From: Stichopus chloronotus
Taxonomy: Eukaryota; Echinodermata; Holothuroidea; Aspidochirotida; Stichopodidae
Length of the DNA stretch: 64,000 bases
NCBI GenBank assembly: GCA_021234535.1
Contig: SFZH01000008.1
Coordinates: 24,302,287 to 24,366,286 of the forward strand
Direction of reading: 5' to 3'
Below the pieces are notes generated by a model that ran no database searches, was not told where the DNA came from, and saw only the letters and a program-made list of their open reading frames with translations. The stretch's first letter is position 1. Each line of letters starts with the position of its first letter. This document shows positions 38,811 to 50,984 of the stretch, piece by piece. The position numbers were made by a program, and so were the translations under genes.

Positions 38811-39450
38811 TGATTGCGTGTATATTGAAAAACCAAAAAGATAAGGTTATGTTTGATATTAACTTTTTCTTTATTTTTAAATGTACACGAGGGTGTACGG
38901 CCTATATATTTCAATACAGGAAAATTACAGTAACTACTTCGAAAGGCAACGGGATTGGCATAAAAAGATAAAAAAAAAAACAGAAATCATGTTTGAAAAT
39001 GAACGGTTCTTACTATAACCGCCTACATAATGAATATGCAACAGTACAGGTCTCACTAGGGTATCAAAAACATACTACTCAAGTCGTCGCTTCTTGGTAG
39101 GTATCGGGAATTGTAGCATTTGGTGAAAGGAAACAATGTATTTACAAATAACTGAACACAACCTTGCCCGCGGCGTCAGTGATCCTGAGTTGAAACTGAA
39201 TATTTAATACTAGTATGCTTCCCACTGTCTTGCTCCAATAAAGCACGTCGTTGATTTGAATGAAAACTGTCAACCACTACATTATCGTATTCTACAAATT
39301 TTGTCGTTATGTTAGAAGAATTTGAAATCATATGGCAAAATTGAGCAACTGAAGCCTATTTATTTTCCCAGATTCTCTGAATGGTGTAATTAAAGGCCTT
39401 ACCAAACTTTTGAAGATGAAATTTCTCTGTTATGACTTTTTGCATACACA
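38811..39450 (+). repeat. 650-bp repeat, copy 1 (in intron before exon 7 of locus B)
   Basis: Begins 'attgcgtgtatattgaaaaacc' and runs to 'cacacgcaatcact'. Roughly nine-tenths identical by eye to 41917-42560, and more distantly similar to 53180-53745. All three are in the same orientation. Confidence 0.85.
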
Positions 39451-39672
39451 CGCAATCACTTAAGAAGAAAATCAAGTACCTTTTCAGAAATGATTGCTGA
39501 GCCTATATAACGCATAGGCAAGGTTGCACAACTGGACAATAATTTTTTATGGAAAAAAGTTCCACAAGTATCTGTATTGCAGTTATCCTTATTACTTGCT
39601 ATCAGATTTAATTATAGCTTCACTTCACATCAATGCATTGCTTTTAACAGCTGATTCAATGTTTCTTGTTAG

Positions 39673-39743
39673 GTTTTGGGAGAGTGACTTACCCGAAGGT
39701 CTAGAAACCAACCTCAGTATTAGTTCACGGGAAACATTTAACG
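39673..39743 (+). CDS. locus B exon 7: second LRR-like segment
   Basis: Acceptor TTCTTGTTAG (phase 2), donor G|GTGATT (phase 1, weak). It reads QFWESDLPEGLETNLSISS and ends TFNG when joined to exon 6, matching locus A's QFRQSELPETVSVQNISDI in phase and pattern. Confidence 0.7.
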
Positions 39744-40509
39744 GTGATTATTAACAAATCTTTATATTTGTGTAAGGATGGTAATAACTTACAATAATGC
39801 ATTATAATTAGTAAATAGTTACTATAGTAAATCATTGTACAACACATTCGAGAAGACAAGAGTTAGAGAAATTTCAGTCAAATGCTTTTTAGTAAAAATG
39901 AAACCTCATACTTATCTTTTGTTATTACGTTTACACAGTGATAACTCAGTTTCTTTTCCGTTTTGATATGCAGTTTGTTAAACGAAAGATAACAACACAG
40001 TTTACTTCAGATTTTAAGAAGAAAAATGTGAGCCAAAAGAAAGTGATGAAACGGATGCTGAACACAAGGTCGTAGAGAACTTGGGGATTAGCGATTAACA
40101 GAAACATGGAATCAGAGAACTTAAAATCAAATATAAACAATTTATAGCTGAGAATACCTTGCAAGACAGGCTACAGGTAATAAATATCGCAGTACCATGG
40201 GATTGTAAAGGTAATCTCATTATAAAAGCTATTACCGACAGCTATGTAACGATCTGATTCACAATTTTATTCATCATTTCTTCAGCAGTTTTGCCTGTGG
40301 TGATAATGTTTATAAAAACATCTTAATTGCATTATTTCTTATATCATATATACACATAACTCAAGTGTCTAATTATGCTAGTTTTAATTCTGACGCTTTT
40401 TTTTAATCAGTTGAGGGCTAAGACGAATATTTATCACATTCCTGTGGTGCCGAGAAGTTTCAGTGGAAATCAAAAAACAAAATATGCTTTTCTAGTGTAT
40501 TTTGCAGGA

Positions 40510-40700
40510 CGTGTGGTTCTATGTATGATAGGAATATTAGCGGGTAAGATATTTTTACACATTTTCAGTGAATTAGTACTGAGACATTTAGTATGCAATG
40601 AATATCATACGTTTGGAGTTTAACTTACCAATGGGTCAAAGGCATGTATTTAAAAAGAATCGACAGTCAGGCCTAAATTACGCTCATACGTTTTTTTTTT
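40510..40700. other. intron 7 of locus B, left part
   Basis: The frame at 40375-40623 follows a plausible TTTTAATCAG acceptor, but its phase (0) does not fit exon 7 (ends phase 1). It is treated as noncoding. Confidence 0.4.
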
Positions 40701-40714
40701 TTTTGTTATTTTTT

Positions 40715-41185
40715 ACGCGAGAATGGTATTTCAATAAAAATGCTATGTTGTGTATTGGTCACATGGTATGTTGAATTTAAAGTGTAGAGCTAAAAAGCTT
40801 TTATTATACTTTGCAAGTATTTGTTATTTTGCATTTGCTTAGCGAAGCTCTTAGTCTTTTAGAGATATCGATCTGTAATAGGAGTTTTTGCTTGGATGAT
40901 GTAAAGACTACAAGTTTTCCTAATGCGATTACAACAAGGAAAATGAAAAATGTATTTCAATAAAAATGTAATGTTGTTTATTGATCAGGTGGTATTTTGA
41001 ATTTAAAATATGGAGGTAAAAATTGTTTATTATACTGAACAAGTATTTGTTATTTTTCATTTGCTATGTGCAGCGCATAGTCTTTTGAAGATATCGATCT
41101 CCAATAGGAGTTTGTTACTTTGATGATGTCAAGACTGCAGGTCTTTCTAGTAGTGATACCACAAGGAACATTGAAAAGCTATAGT
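40715..41185. repeat. tandem duplication, unit about 226 bp
   Basis: Two diverged copies starting at 'tatttcaataaaaatg' (about 40727 and 40953). Each contains 'acaagtatttgttattt' and 'gatatcgatct..aataggagttt'. Confidence 0.85.
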
Positions 41186-41808
41186 CTGTTGTTTCGTTAA
41201 ATGCAGAAGCGTATGACCCGCTAACAAGATCGTCACGTAAGAAACACTACCTACGATGTTGTAAGAATTTGCTTTTTTTTCTTTGACAACTAAAAGAAAA
41301 AGGCAGGTAAAGAATTAGTACCCCATAGGCTCATTTAATATCAACTTTGACAGACTGATAACAGTAGACAATATCGGTATGTTTTAAATGATTTGATATT
41401 TCTAAATTAGTTGAAATCATTACCTTTTGGCTAAAAACTAACCTAACCTTAACACAGACATATTGTGGAAATGAAGCTTACTTCACAAAACGCTAAGTAC
41501 AAGCAGCACATTTCTCCTTTATTTTGGTTTAATTGAGAACTAGGAAGAAGAGGTATTTGAAACGTTATTTACTGTTTATGAGAAAAAAGCTACAGCGGCC
41601 CTGTCCAGAAACCGTCAGACAGGTTTTTGTAATCAATTAATCCCAAGTTACGCGGCATCTCTATCTGAAATTTTGACACGCAAGTGTTATATGCACGGTT
41701 TCCGGTTTGACATCTCCTTAGTAATTATAACCCTTGTGTCGAAAATCAAATGTTTACACATTTTCAATAGGAAAGCATTACTGTTGTTGAAACCACTGTT
41801 TTTTACAG

Positions 41809-41888
41809 ACTGGCATAATTTGCCACAGCGTACAAAAATCGTGAAATGTCGACGTCATGAACCATTGAATAGTACCGTCCAATGGTAA
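41809..41888 (+). CDS. locus B exon 8: terminal tail exon
   Basis: Acceptor TTTTTTACAG, phase 1 entry. It reads DWHNLPQRTKIVKCRRHEP and ends QW then TAA at 41886-41888. The tail is short, basic and unlike those of loci A and C. The assignment rests on phase fit and position only. Confidence 0.5.
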
Positions 41889-41916
41889 CTCAAACAGACA
41901 GGAAAAAAAACATTTT

Positions 41917-42560
41917 AAAGTAATCGCGTGTGTGCTGAAAAACCAAAAAGATAAGATAATGTTTGATATTAACTTTTTCTTTATTTTAACATGTACTGTC
42001 GCGGTTGTACATGAACGGTTTGTGTTTTTACATGAAAGAAAATGGCAGTAACTACTTCGAAAAGCAAAGGGATTGGCATAAAACAGTGAAAAACAGAAAT
42101 CATGTTTGAAAATGAACGGTTCTTACTATAACCGCCTACATAATGAATATGCAACAGTACAGGTCTTATTAGTGTATCAAAAACATACTGCTCAAGTCGT
42201 CGCTCCTCGATGGGTATTTGGAATCGTAGTATTTGGTGAAAGGAAACAGCAAGCTTACAAATATCCGACGAACAGAACACAACCTTGCCCGCGGCGTCAG
42301 TGATCCTGAGCTGTAACTGAATGTTTAATACTAGTATACTTCCCATTGGCGTGCTCCAATAAGCACATCGTTGATGTGAATGAAAACTGTCAACCACTAC
42401 ATTATCGTATTCTACACATTTTGTCGTTATGTTAGAAGAATTTGAAATCATATGGCAAAATTGAGCAACTGAAACCTATTTATTTTCCCAGATTGTCTGA
42501 ATGGTGTAATTAAAGGCCTTACCAAACTTTTGGAGATAAGATTTCAATGTTTTTACTCCT
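41917..42560 (+). repeat. 650-bp repeat, copy 2 (directly after the locus B stop)
   Basis: Starts 29 bases after the locus B stop codon; closest relative is 38811-39450. The 156-codon minus-strand frame at 41981-42451 lies in it but is broken by indels in the other copies. It may overlap the locus B 3' UTR. Confidence 0.85.
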
Positions 42561-44406
42561 ACGAACGCAATCATTTTAATTTTCGGTTTAAATCACCAAA
42601 AAAGAAGCAACGTGAAGTTCTCAGGAAATGTCATATGTATATTTCCTATATCAGACTTATATACTGTGGTGATTACGATTTCCTTTAACACATTTTTTAG
42701 TTTTTGTTTTACATATAATACTCTGGGTAGAGTTGCAAAGGTCATATTTACATGTTGCGACTTCCAAATGCTATGTTTTGCTAACATAAGACTATCGTTG
42801 GTTCCATTTCTGTTGACAGACATTAGGTACTGCTTCTTGATTTTATATCAAAGTTCTAAGACGTGCAAAGTTCCTTGTATATGTTCCTGTCTTAAAAGTG
42901 GACTATACTTGTTATATATGTGAAAACTAGTATTGCATATTGTTATTTTTTTTAATACAAGGAACCAGTCAGTGTCAGCACAACAAAGTTTTTAATTGTC
43001 CAATTCCTTAAACAAACCATTGTTTCAAGTATATTTAAAATATTTGAACATTTGTAAGTGTCTGAGATGTTCTGTTCTTTGCTTTTTATATAATAAAAGT
43101 TGATTTTTGTACATCTGTCTGTTAAACCTTGACTAAGAGTCCAATGCAACCGTCTCTTTAGACTGTTTAGAAGACCAGTGTTATTGTTACATGCTTCAGA
43201 CTTGAACTATACACAATTCATTTATCATTTTCTGAATGGGTTATGGTCTATTTTGTTACCAGTTATACAACAGTAGTTTAACCATCTTGACAACATTTAT
43301 TTAAATTTACAATTTCTTCATTCTTTATAAACATTCTAGGAAAAGTGATCAATTTGAAAGTAATGATATTATTTCAATAAAAATAATGAAAATTTAGTAT
43401 GCTGCTTGTCCACGTAATACCCTCATTTTATGGTTCACTAGATGATAACAATTGATGTACCATATTGAACATCTTACTGCTTTATGAATATAATTACTCC
43501 CTGATAATTACAGTTCTTCCTTGTTGTACTCAAGCTTTGCCGTGGTTCTTCTTCTTAAAATTCGTTTTATGTTAATGCTACTGACATAAAATGATGTGAA
43601 TAATTGTCAACTTTTTGTTTACATTTTGTAAACATTGAATTTCGCAAGTTATCATAGCTAGCATTTTGGTATATTTTAATTTCAAACAGTTGCAACTTTT
43701 GACTCAGTAATAAACAACGTAAAATACCCAAATCTTTTAATTAACCTAACTCTTAAAAAACTTTCTCTTAGATTACCATATCATCAAATCTGTTTTTTCC
43801 TTTTAAATATCAGGAGACAGATGCTGACCAAATAGATTAAATTTTTGATATAGCTTCTTAGTAAAATGTAGTAACTCTACATTGACTGAAATCAGGAAGG
43901 CTAGGCGTAACCCTCAAACATGCTGTGTGTTCCATAGCCCGCTTTGTCTACACTCATTAGTCTCGCCCTCCACTTCAAGCCGAGTGTAAGGCACTTACGC
44001 TATGTAATGGAACACAAAAATCTGGGATTTGTTACTTACTACGTATGTTAACGGATCATGGGCTGATCTAAAGATGGCAGATATATGGAAAATAAGCTTC
44101 AAAATCCATTGCTTCCATAAACAGAGGTTACTTTATCCGTAACCATATTTTTTAGTTCTATCTATTTTCCTTGCACTTATTAAATGGACATTCTGGACGT
44201 TCAATGCTTCTTTTTTTTATTTGCAGTGTTTGTATTGCATACTGCGAACAATTTAGATATTCTAATGCAGGTTAAAAATTGCGATCAGGATAGGTTTAAA
44301 GGGAATCGTTTAAATATTCGTTTAATCGTCGTATTTGCTCAAACACAAATATCAAGAGCATATGTAAGAAAAAAATTAAATAATAATAATCTTTCGCGGT
44401 CTCGCG
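42561..44406. other. noncoding stretch, nothing recognised
   Basis: Very AT-rich. The frames at 42593-43149 are low-complexity and hydrophobic, with no splice support. Confidence 0.45.
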
Positions 44407-44622
44407 GTGCATCTAAAGATTGGGTTTTACTGCAATGTAACGTATGCCGATTGTATCTTACACGTGTTACCGGACATTTACAGACCAATCTCCGTACAAA
44501 TATACCCTAGTCTTTTACCACAACGTGAAATGACACCTACCGGAGAGACCATTTCACACGGGGCAGATGTCCAGGTGGTTGTCAAATCGAGCCTTATATA
44601 CACTATAAGTCACGTGGAGTGA
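44407..44622 (+). pseudogene. Ig-like fragment, probably degenerate
   Basis: The frame reads KIGFYCNVTYADC then YRPISVQIYPS, like the F-G strands ending one Ig domain. It continues with TPTGETISHGADVQVVVKSS and YTISHVE, like the start of a second, where the B-strand Cys would be Val. A TGA follows at 44620-44622 where a core Trp codon (TGG) might stand. The order and spacing suggest two adjoining Ig domains without an intron between them. No flanking exon was found, so it is at best a relic. Confidence 0.3.
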
Positions 44623-47454
44623 AATTATCAAAACAACTAACTTGAACAGCATTTGCAGCCTTAGCGCTGAAAATATTAATAAAGGTATTTTTTGTTGATA
44701 CTGAGGTACACTGAATTTCTTCGTGGGATATTTTGCAGAGTAAAAGTCAAAGCGGTTAATTGGTGCATGCCTGTTAACAAAAATGTAAGTTGCAGTTGCA
44801 TCAAAAAGAGCCCGGAACACCGTTTTAATGGCTTAAAAAAACAGAAGATGCAAAAACATTTATTATCAAGGATGATTATCATTATTATACATAAAAGTAG
44901 AGAGGTGCAAATTTTTAATGTAGGACTATTCACAAACGGTATAGTAAATGTTTACCGCCCAAAGATCTCATCATACCTATTTCATGGTCAAATGAAGAAA
45001 TTTCTAAACTAATAACATTTACCTAGGGTCCGTGCAAGTATGCAAATAAGCTTATCATATGGTCACTTAATCTAAAAAGTACAATGTATGTACAGCGTAA
45101 TAACATTATTGTGCATTCCTCCATGAGGCATAGGAAAAGTTTCTGAAGAAATGTCTCTACTCTGAATCCGTACGTGACCACTCGGCATGCAGTTTAACAA
45201 AATTGAAGCTCCCAGCCTAGTATGGACTATGACAAAGCTACAAAATCTGAGTGTATTTCCAGTTGCTTTGTGATAATATCAAGTCAAAATTCGGTAATTT
45301 AGTACATTGTCAAATGAACCTAAACTGTATGCACTCAAACTGCTTGTTCCTTATCTGAAAATTGTCTTTTTTTTTTTTTTTCCTGTTTACATAAGTTAGC
45401 AAACGAGTTATGCTTATGTAGTGGAATTACATCTTTCAGTTCCTAGTTTAAATACTGGGTGCCCACACTGCAGAAACTCCTCCGGTGTTAAATTCTCTGA
45501 ATTATAAAACTGGTGTTCCATTCTGTGTTGAATTTACACGGAAGAGAATACGATCAGACCTATGACGTGAACAGGTGAAAAGTTTATCCAATCAACTTCC
45601 GTGATTTCTCAGAAATTCAACCAAACAGACGTACGTGATGAAAATCCGACTCTTTTAATTGGCCGATGACAGTACACAATACGCAGTCACCGATTTTTAG
45701 AGTCTACAGAAAGATGGTCGAAACAAAGTGGTGTAAAATGCCAATTATTAACCCTTTTTCGAAATGAAGATAGCAAATGTTTAATTTTGAAACAATTTAC
45801 AGATTTGTTTGAGATATGTAACCGTTCGTTTTGGAGGTGTATGTTGGGACATTTCCGATAAGAGACCCCACAGTCTGTTTCTATATCACCTTACACTTTT
45901 GAACATTTAATGTTCGGTGTAACGTTACAACTTAGGCTGCATGAACTTGTCCTTAGCTGACGTTGAAACTTTGGCATATTCCAACTTTAGAATTAGATTG
46001 TGTGATACGCCCAGGCTATGCATCCGTCAGGGCATTTAACAGGAGCTGGTGCAACTCTTTATTACTTCATTACTGGGCTATGGTTGTAAAAACGATTTCA
46101 TCTAAGGCTACGCCTTAGGCGTCGTAGGTCTAAATTAAGAGCCTAATTAGTGCACGTCTAATTTGTAGTTAAATTACTATACTCTCATTACGATTAGAAG
46201 TGGCTGCATTGTCTGCTAATACAGCTCTACGAAGCATTTTACCTGCAACAGTTCTGCAAAGTTTTCTAGTTAGTGTATTGATTCAAATAATGACACAAAA
46301 ACTGCAAACAGAGTATAGCAAATTATTTCTCTTACATAATATGTTCTCAAATTATTTTGAAAAACACTTTTCCTCTGTCAAACGCTTGATTTGGCCGAAT
46401 CAATATAACACGAATAATACGTCTAGGCCCTAGGCCAGAATGAAGCTAAGAGAGAGACTTAATTTTTGTCATTCTTTCATTTGCTCAATGTTACTTTGCC
46501 ATTTATGCCTATAATGACTTACGTCCAGGAATGCTGACCATTCTAGTGACCGTGAAAATATTTACTGAAATTTTGTACTATAGAAATCAAATGTGACAGA
46601 AAAAGAAAAATGAGTCAGACATTAATTACAGTCACCAGCACCCTCATACACAAGTTTATTTGTGACAACATGACTTATTGTGATTAAAGCAACAACTGAC
46701 AGGCAACCTGTACAGTACGTATAGTGTGTGGCCTTACTGTGGCCTTAGAATTTTCTACACTATATATCTCACTGTCAGTTTCTTTCCTCTATATTGTAAA
46801 AAGAATCGAAATTTGCTGAAGATACGGCTTTTTGGAGAACGAAGATGAACGTGGAACCAAACATATTGTGTTAAAAATGTTGAAAAGTGTGGCAAGTGGC
46901 AAGAAGTTAAACCAAGCCTCCAACTAACAAATGTGCACAAAATGCTTCTTTGGCATAAATAGTTAGCAGTGTTGCAAATTTGTGACATATGCAATTTAAA
47001 GATGACCAGGTGATCTGCATGTGTCACCAGTTTTCTTTCAACAATGAAAACATTACTTTTGTCAAGGGAAGAATATCAAGGACACATTGCAGACCCCACA
47101 CCTCCTCTGCATTTTTAAAACCAGTGCCTAGATATCAGAATAGATAATGAGTACAGTAATATGGATGCCTCATAAACCTTGCCTCCAAGTGCATTCTCTT
47201 TGTTTGTGTGCATGTTCCATAGTGGCCACAGTGGACAGTTTTGATTGACATCTTACTCGACGTAATTCCACCCATGCAATATATATGTGCCAAGTCAAAG
47301 GATGAAGGAAACTGTGACTTTGACTATGAGTGTACCCTTGATCTTCTGTTAGACCATTCAAGTTGTCTTGTTTACAGCACATAGTTTACCATGCAATGTG
47401 TTAATAAAGATATATTTTGGCAATTAGTGATATAGCTATGGACTGTGTGTCAGT
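44623..47454. other. noncoding stretch with a possible element terminus
   Basis: 45471-45560 begins CACTGCAGAAAC and carries repeated GGTGTTAAATT / AACTGGTGTT motifs, which look like a subterminal region of a DNA transposon. I could not find a matching right end. No supported gene. Confidence 0.35.
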
Positions 47455-47640
47455 TTGACATCTTTAATTCCTTGAAGCTGCACAGTGATCCAGACACTGC
47501 TGTTATTTCTGAGGATGATAAAGACACTAATGATACTAGTGATACCGGATGACTTGTAGTGACTCCAAACTCTACCAAAACTTCTTCACCATGAACAGAT
47601 GAAGGCATATATGTGGAACAAACAACTGATGATGCTTCTG
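47455..47640 (+). pseudogene. coding-like relic with two TGA codons
   Basis: After a TGTCAG acceptor-like site the frame reads FDIFNSLKLHSDPDTAVISE then an acidic Asp/Thr-rich run. It meets TGA at 47550-47552 and again about 42 bases later, and stays coding-like (YVEQTTDDASV) to a GTAATC donor-like site. Acidic linkers of this type occur in transposon proteins, but no family is recognised. Confidence 0.25.
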
Positions 47641-50228
47641 TGGTAATCAGTCATTAAACTTTCTTTTAAATTGAGGGGGGCGTCCACTGGGCTATATGCA
47701 CATTGCCGTTGGGTTACATTATTCGATGTAAAATTTAAGTTTTAAAAAAACTTGTCTACATACTGTGCAAATATTGCTTGACTGCACGTGGTACACCCGG
47801 AGACGTGCAAGAAACCACACATCATTATGAAAAGGTTTATTTAGTTACCTTTTTTTTTTGAAATATAAAATCATGAATGTTGTACAATAATACTGCTTTT
47901 ATGGTGTTCTCGTGAAAATTTTACGTTTACATTGATTCTTGCTTTCATTAGCAATGGACTATGAACAGAGAATAGACAGACATCATAGTTGGTTTGTTGG
48001 GTCAATGTGTTGTCTTGGAATACAGCCCGGCCATTGAATTGATTTTGATAATGTAGTAATGTGAGCAGCAACGTTTAGTTCCATAATCAAAACATCTCCG
48101 TATTTTGTGTGATGGTTATATCTCATGGATTGGGTAATTAGCCTTGCTTGATTTGTAAAAGATAGTCAAATGCATGAATGGCCAACTATGAAAGTCAATA
48201 TGACGTAATGTGATTAAATGTAATTCGCTGGGTATTTTATTGTTTTAGAAGAACTGATATCTCTAGGTGTGTGGTAAATTTCAGCAGTCTATGCACTACA
48301 CTATTTTGTTTTTGAAGGTTGGTTCCACTAGGGAGGCAGGTTCCATGAGGGAGAACGCAGCTTCCCCCCTTTTAGAACACTAATTCTGTTACTGTGCCTA
48401 AATTGTGATGCGTTTGAGGAAACCAAATGATAAATGGACATAAAATCTTTCCCCTCTCTCTCTGTCATAACAGGGAGACTCTTCTTACATCTACAAAAGG
48501 AAACTGTGCATCGGTATTGCCAACCTGTTTGAAGACCTCCACAACTCACACAACGACCATTTGCATATCACACTTTCTTCAGAAGTGAAAATTACAATGC
48601 ATCCTCTCCGTAATACGTGCTTTCAGAATAGCTCTTGGTACTAAATTAATACTCTGATATATGTGATACTCACACAGAGATCTACATTTAAAGCCACTAT
48701 AACACAAAAGCAGGAAAATAGTAAGCTTTGATTGTGGCTCAACAGACAACTAACTATAAAACTCACTTTTACCTGACATCTTTCACGGTTAATAGAGTAT
48801 TTGCCTCTTAAGCAACATTTTGGAAATGTGTGGACGCAAGCTTAACTCAGACGTTTTGTTGAATTTAATAGTTTGCATGGATAGCATTTGTCACAATGCT
48901 CAAAGATTTATTACAGAGTTTAAATTGTAATTCATAACTCTCATTCTAAAGCATCAAGGTGGGGTAAATTATTCTACTTCTTTGCGTGAATAGATCACCT
49001 CATTCATGTTTCGAGCATGAGGTACGAAGCAAAAGTTCTGTCAAATTGTTAAACTTTCAAAATTCATGTGACGAGAAGATTTAATATCAGTGAATTTACC
49101 CTCTAAAATAAACACATTTATTAGAGACTTTTATGTGAGACCTCGATCACACTATCCCAGATACATACACTGTATTGATAAATTTTGTCTCCACACTGCC
49201 AAATGCTATCTACATACTGCAGCATATGATGTTAACAGGCTATGCCATGGTGGGACTGTCTGCACTTCATTGGTATGAGTTTAAGGATTGTAAGCCATAC
49301 TTTGCTCTGGTAAAACATGTGTTAGTTCACAGGAATATCTCATATTTTCTTCTATTGGGTGGACGCACACTGCAAGACATTGGTTTTTTTTATTTGTTTT
49401 AAAATATCTGGTACCCTTTACACTTTTCCAACGAAATCAAGTGCCTCGAAGGTTGTTGACTTCAAGCCACTCTCAGTATCAAGTCGGTAAAGATTTGAAA
49501 AAAAAAAATACTGTACAAGGCACATAGGATTGTAAAATGATTCGTTTCTTTTACATTCAGCCTACGTTGTTTTCCCAAGGTTATCTTCATCCAAAAGCAG
49601 TTTCTAACGTATTTCGTTACCATTCCATCTGTTATACAATGTAATGGCGGCACAACTGTTCAATGAACATTTTATATCATTAGCTATAATTCATGTTTAG
49701 TTGTTTTTCCATTAAATAAATTCTAATTCATGTTATAAATTCTTTTCATGCAATTATGTGTTAAATACAATGATGCACAAAACTGTGGGATGAAAATGTA
49801 CAAACATTTTTTTTTTTTTAAAGAGATCACATATCACACTATTTGTTGTCTACAGTTGTATAAAACTTTCAAAGCAGCGCATTCGAAGACGGGATGAAAA
49901 TTTGGAAACGTGTGGAAGAGAGTTCAAAAACTTTAAGTAAAAATAACTACACATAATTGAAAAAAATTGTAGAACAAAACATTACCCAAGAGAGTACCTT
50001 TTTTAGAATTTGGTACCATCATAAACGAAGCCGTCAGTCATGTTAGTTGTAATCGTTCTCAACCCATTGGTTGTGCAGCTTGCAAAATGAGTGATACATA
50101 TCGACAGTGGGGTGAAACATGAAACGACTTTGTTTCAAAGGGTTAGAGAAATTTCAGTCTGACCATAAATAATATATTTTACAGAAACATTATAACCCTT
50201 TGGTCACTGGGCGCATATATTCAGTGCA
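47641..50228. other. noncoding stretch, nothing recognised
   Basis: No splice-supported frame. A diverged repeat pair is visible between 49870-49990 and 50600-50720 ('gacgggatgaaaa...ggaaacgtgt'). Confidence 0.4.
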
Positions 50229-50518
50229 CTAGTTATGGACAATTGGTAAAATGTAGAAAATATTTGACCCAATTAGAGAGAACCTTATTAAATATATTGG
50301 CCGATTACATATCAATAAATCGTCTAGCATATTTAATAGACCCCCCTGTTGTGAAAACAAACAGCAGGAGGAAATTTGGAAAACGCATTCAGAAGAGCGT
50401 TGTAAAGACTTTAGATCTATATATAAATGAAACATTTCAGAAACAACGCAAGCGGTATCATATAAAATTTTCAGAGCTCCTTTCGCAGGAAATATATTAT
50501 GCAAACAATTATGCATAA
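50229..50518 (+). CDS. open frame of unknown nature near locus C
   Basis: A Lys/Leu-rich frame includes KYLTQLERTLLNILADYISI and LYINETFQKQRKRYHIKF, predicted mostly helical and basic, ending TAA at 50516-50518. It lies 470 bases before a supported locus C exon. It could be an upstream exon of that locus or chance in AT-rich DNA. I recognise no domain. Confidence 0.25.
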
Positions 50519-50984
50519 CTGAAAAATGCAGACAATTCCTGACCTAGTTTCAGGGTACCGATTGAAAATATATGCTAATTACATATAAGTGAGATCCTCT
50601 GTGATATTAGATTTTCAACCGCTTTGTTGTGAAAGAAAAATGCTTAGAACAAAAGCAATACACGTCAACGACGGGATGGAAAGTGGAAAACGTGTGTTGA
50701 AAAGAATGCAAACAAAAGGACTTATTTGAAAATGACATTGTTTTTGTGCAAGTTATAAAAATAGTATGTTCTTCTTATCACAATATGTTTCATCAATAAG
50801 ATGGTTACTGTTTCTAATTCATCCATAATGTATCAGTCCCTTTATATGCACTAGACGCGTTCATTTTCTCAAGCATTCAGTACAAAGTTTAAGTATATAT
50901 ATTCTTGTATTGTTCTTGTTATATCGTGTAAATATTTTATTTACTCCTCCTTTGTCGAATTGTTACACTGCACATTCAATTCAG

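Larger units (their letters stand above)
28565..41888 (+). pseudogene. locus B: Ig-Ig-TM-NACHT receptor, complete exon set but with two disabling lesions
   Basis: Eight exons join with GT-AG sites and consistent phases: 28565-28619 signal peptide; 29074-29385 Ig1; 31233-31564 Ig2; 31782-31943 stalk and transmembrane helix; 32434-33584 NACHT; 35395-35555 and 39673-39743 LRR-like; 41809-41888 tail ending TAA. Ignoring the lesions the product would be about 774 residues: a type I membrane protein with two extracellular Ig domains and a cytosolic STAND-type NTPase. This suggests a pattern-sensing receptor rather than a soluble NLR. Lesions: a 1-base deletion near 31366-31368, where the core Trp codon of Ig2 should be, and TAA at 33321-33323, with the same frame open on both sides. 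The layout, including an IRPxVxL motif before the Ig2 Trp, matches a multi-copy sea cucumber family as I remember it. It could instead be a null allele, or carry assembly errors. The introns hold several transposons. Confidence 0.8.

Noticed and set aside
40375..40623. Open frame after a good acceptor, with a hydrophobic stretch, between exons 7 and 8 of locus B
   Set aside because: Entry in phase 1 from exon 7 meets a stop at once (GAG GGC TAA); only phase 0 is open, so it cannot be joined.
41981..42451. 156-codon minus-strand open frame
   Set aside because: It lies within the 650-bp repeat. The other copies carry single-base indels (for example near 39237 against 42352) and stops in the same frame, so coding is not conserved.
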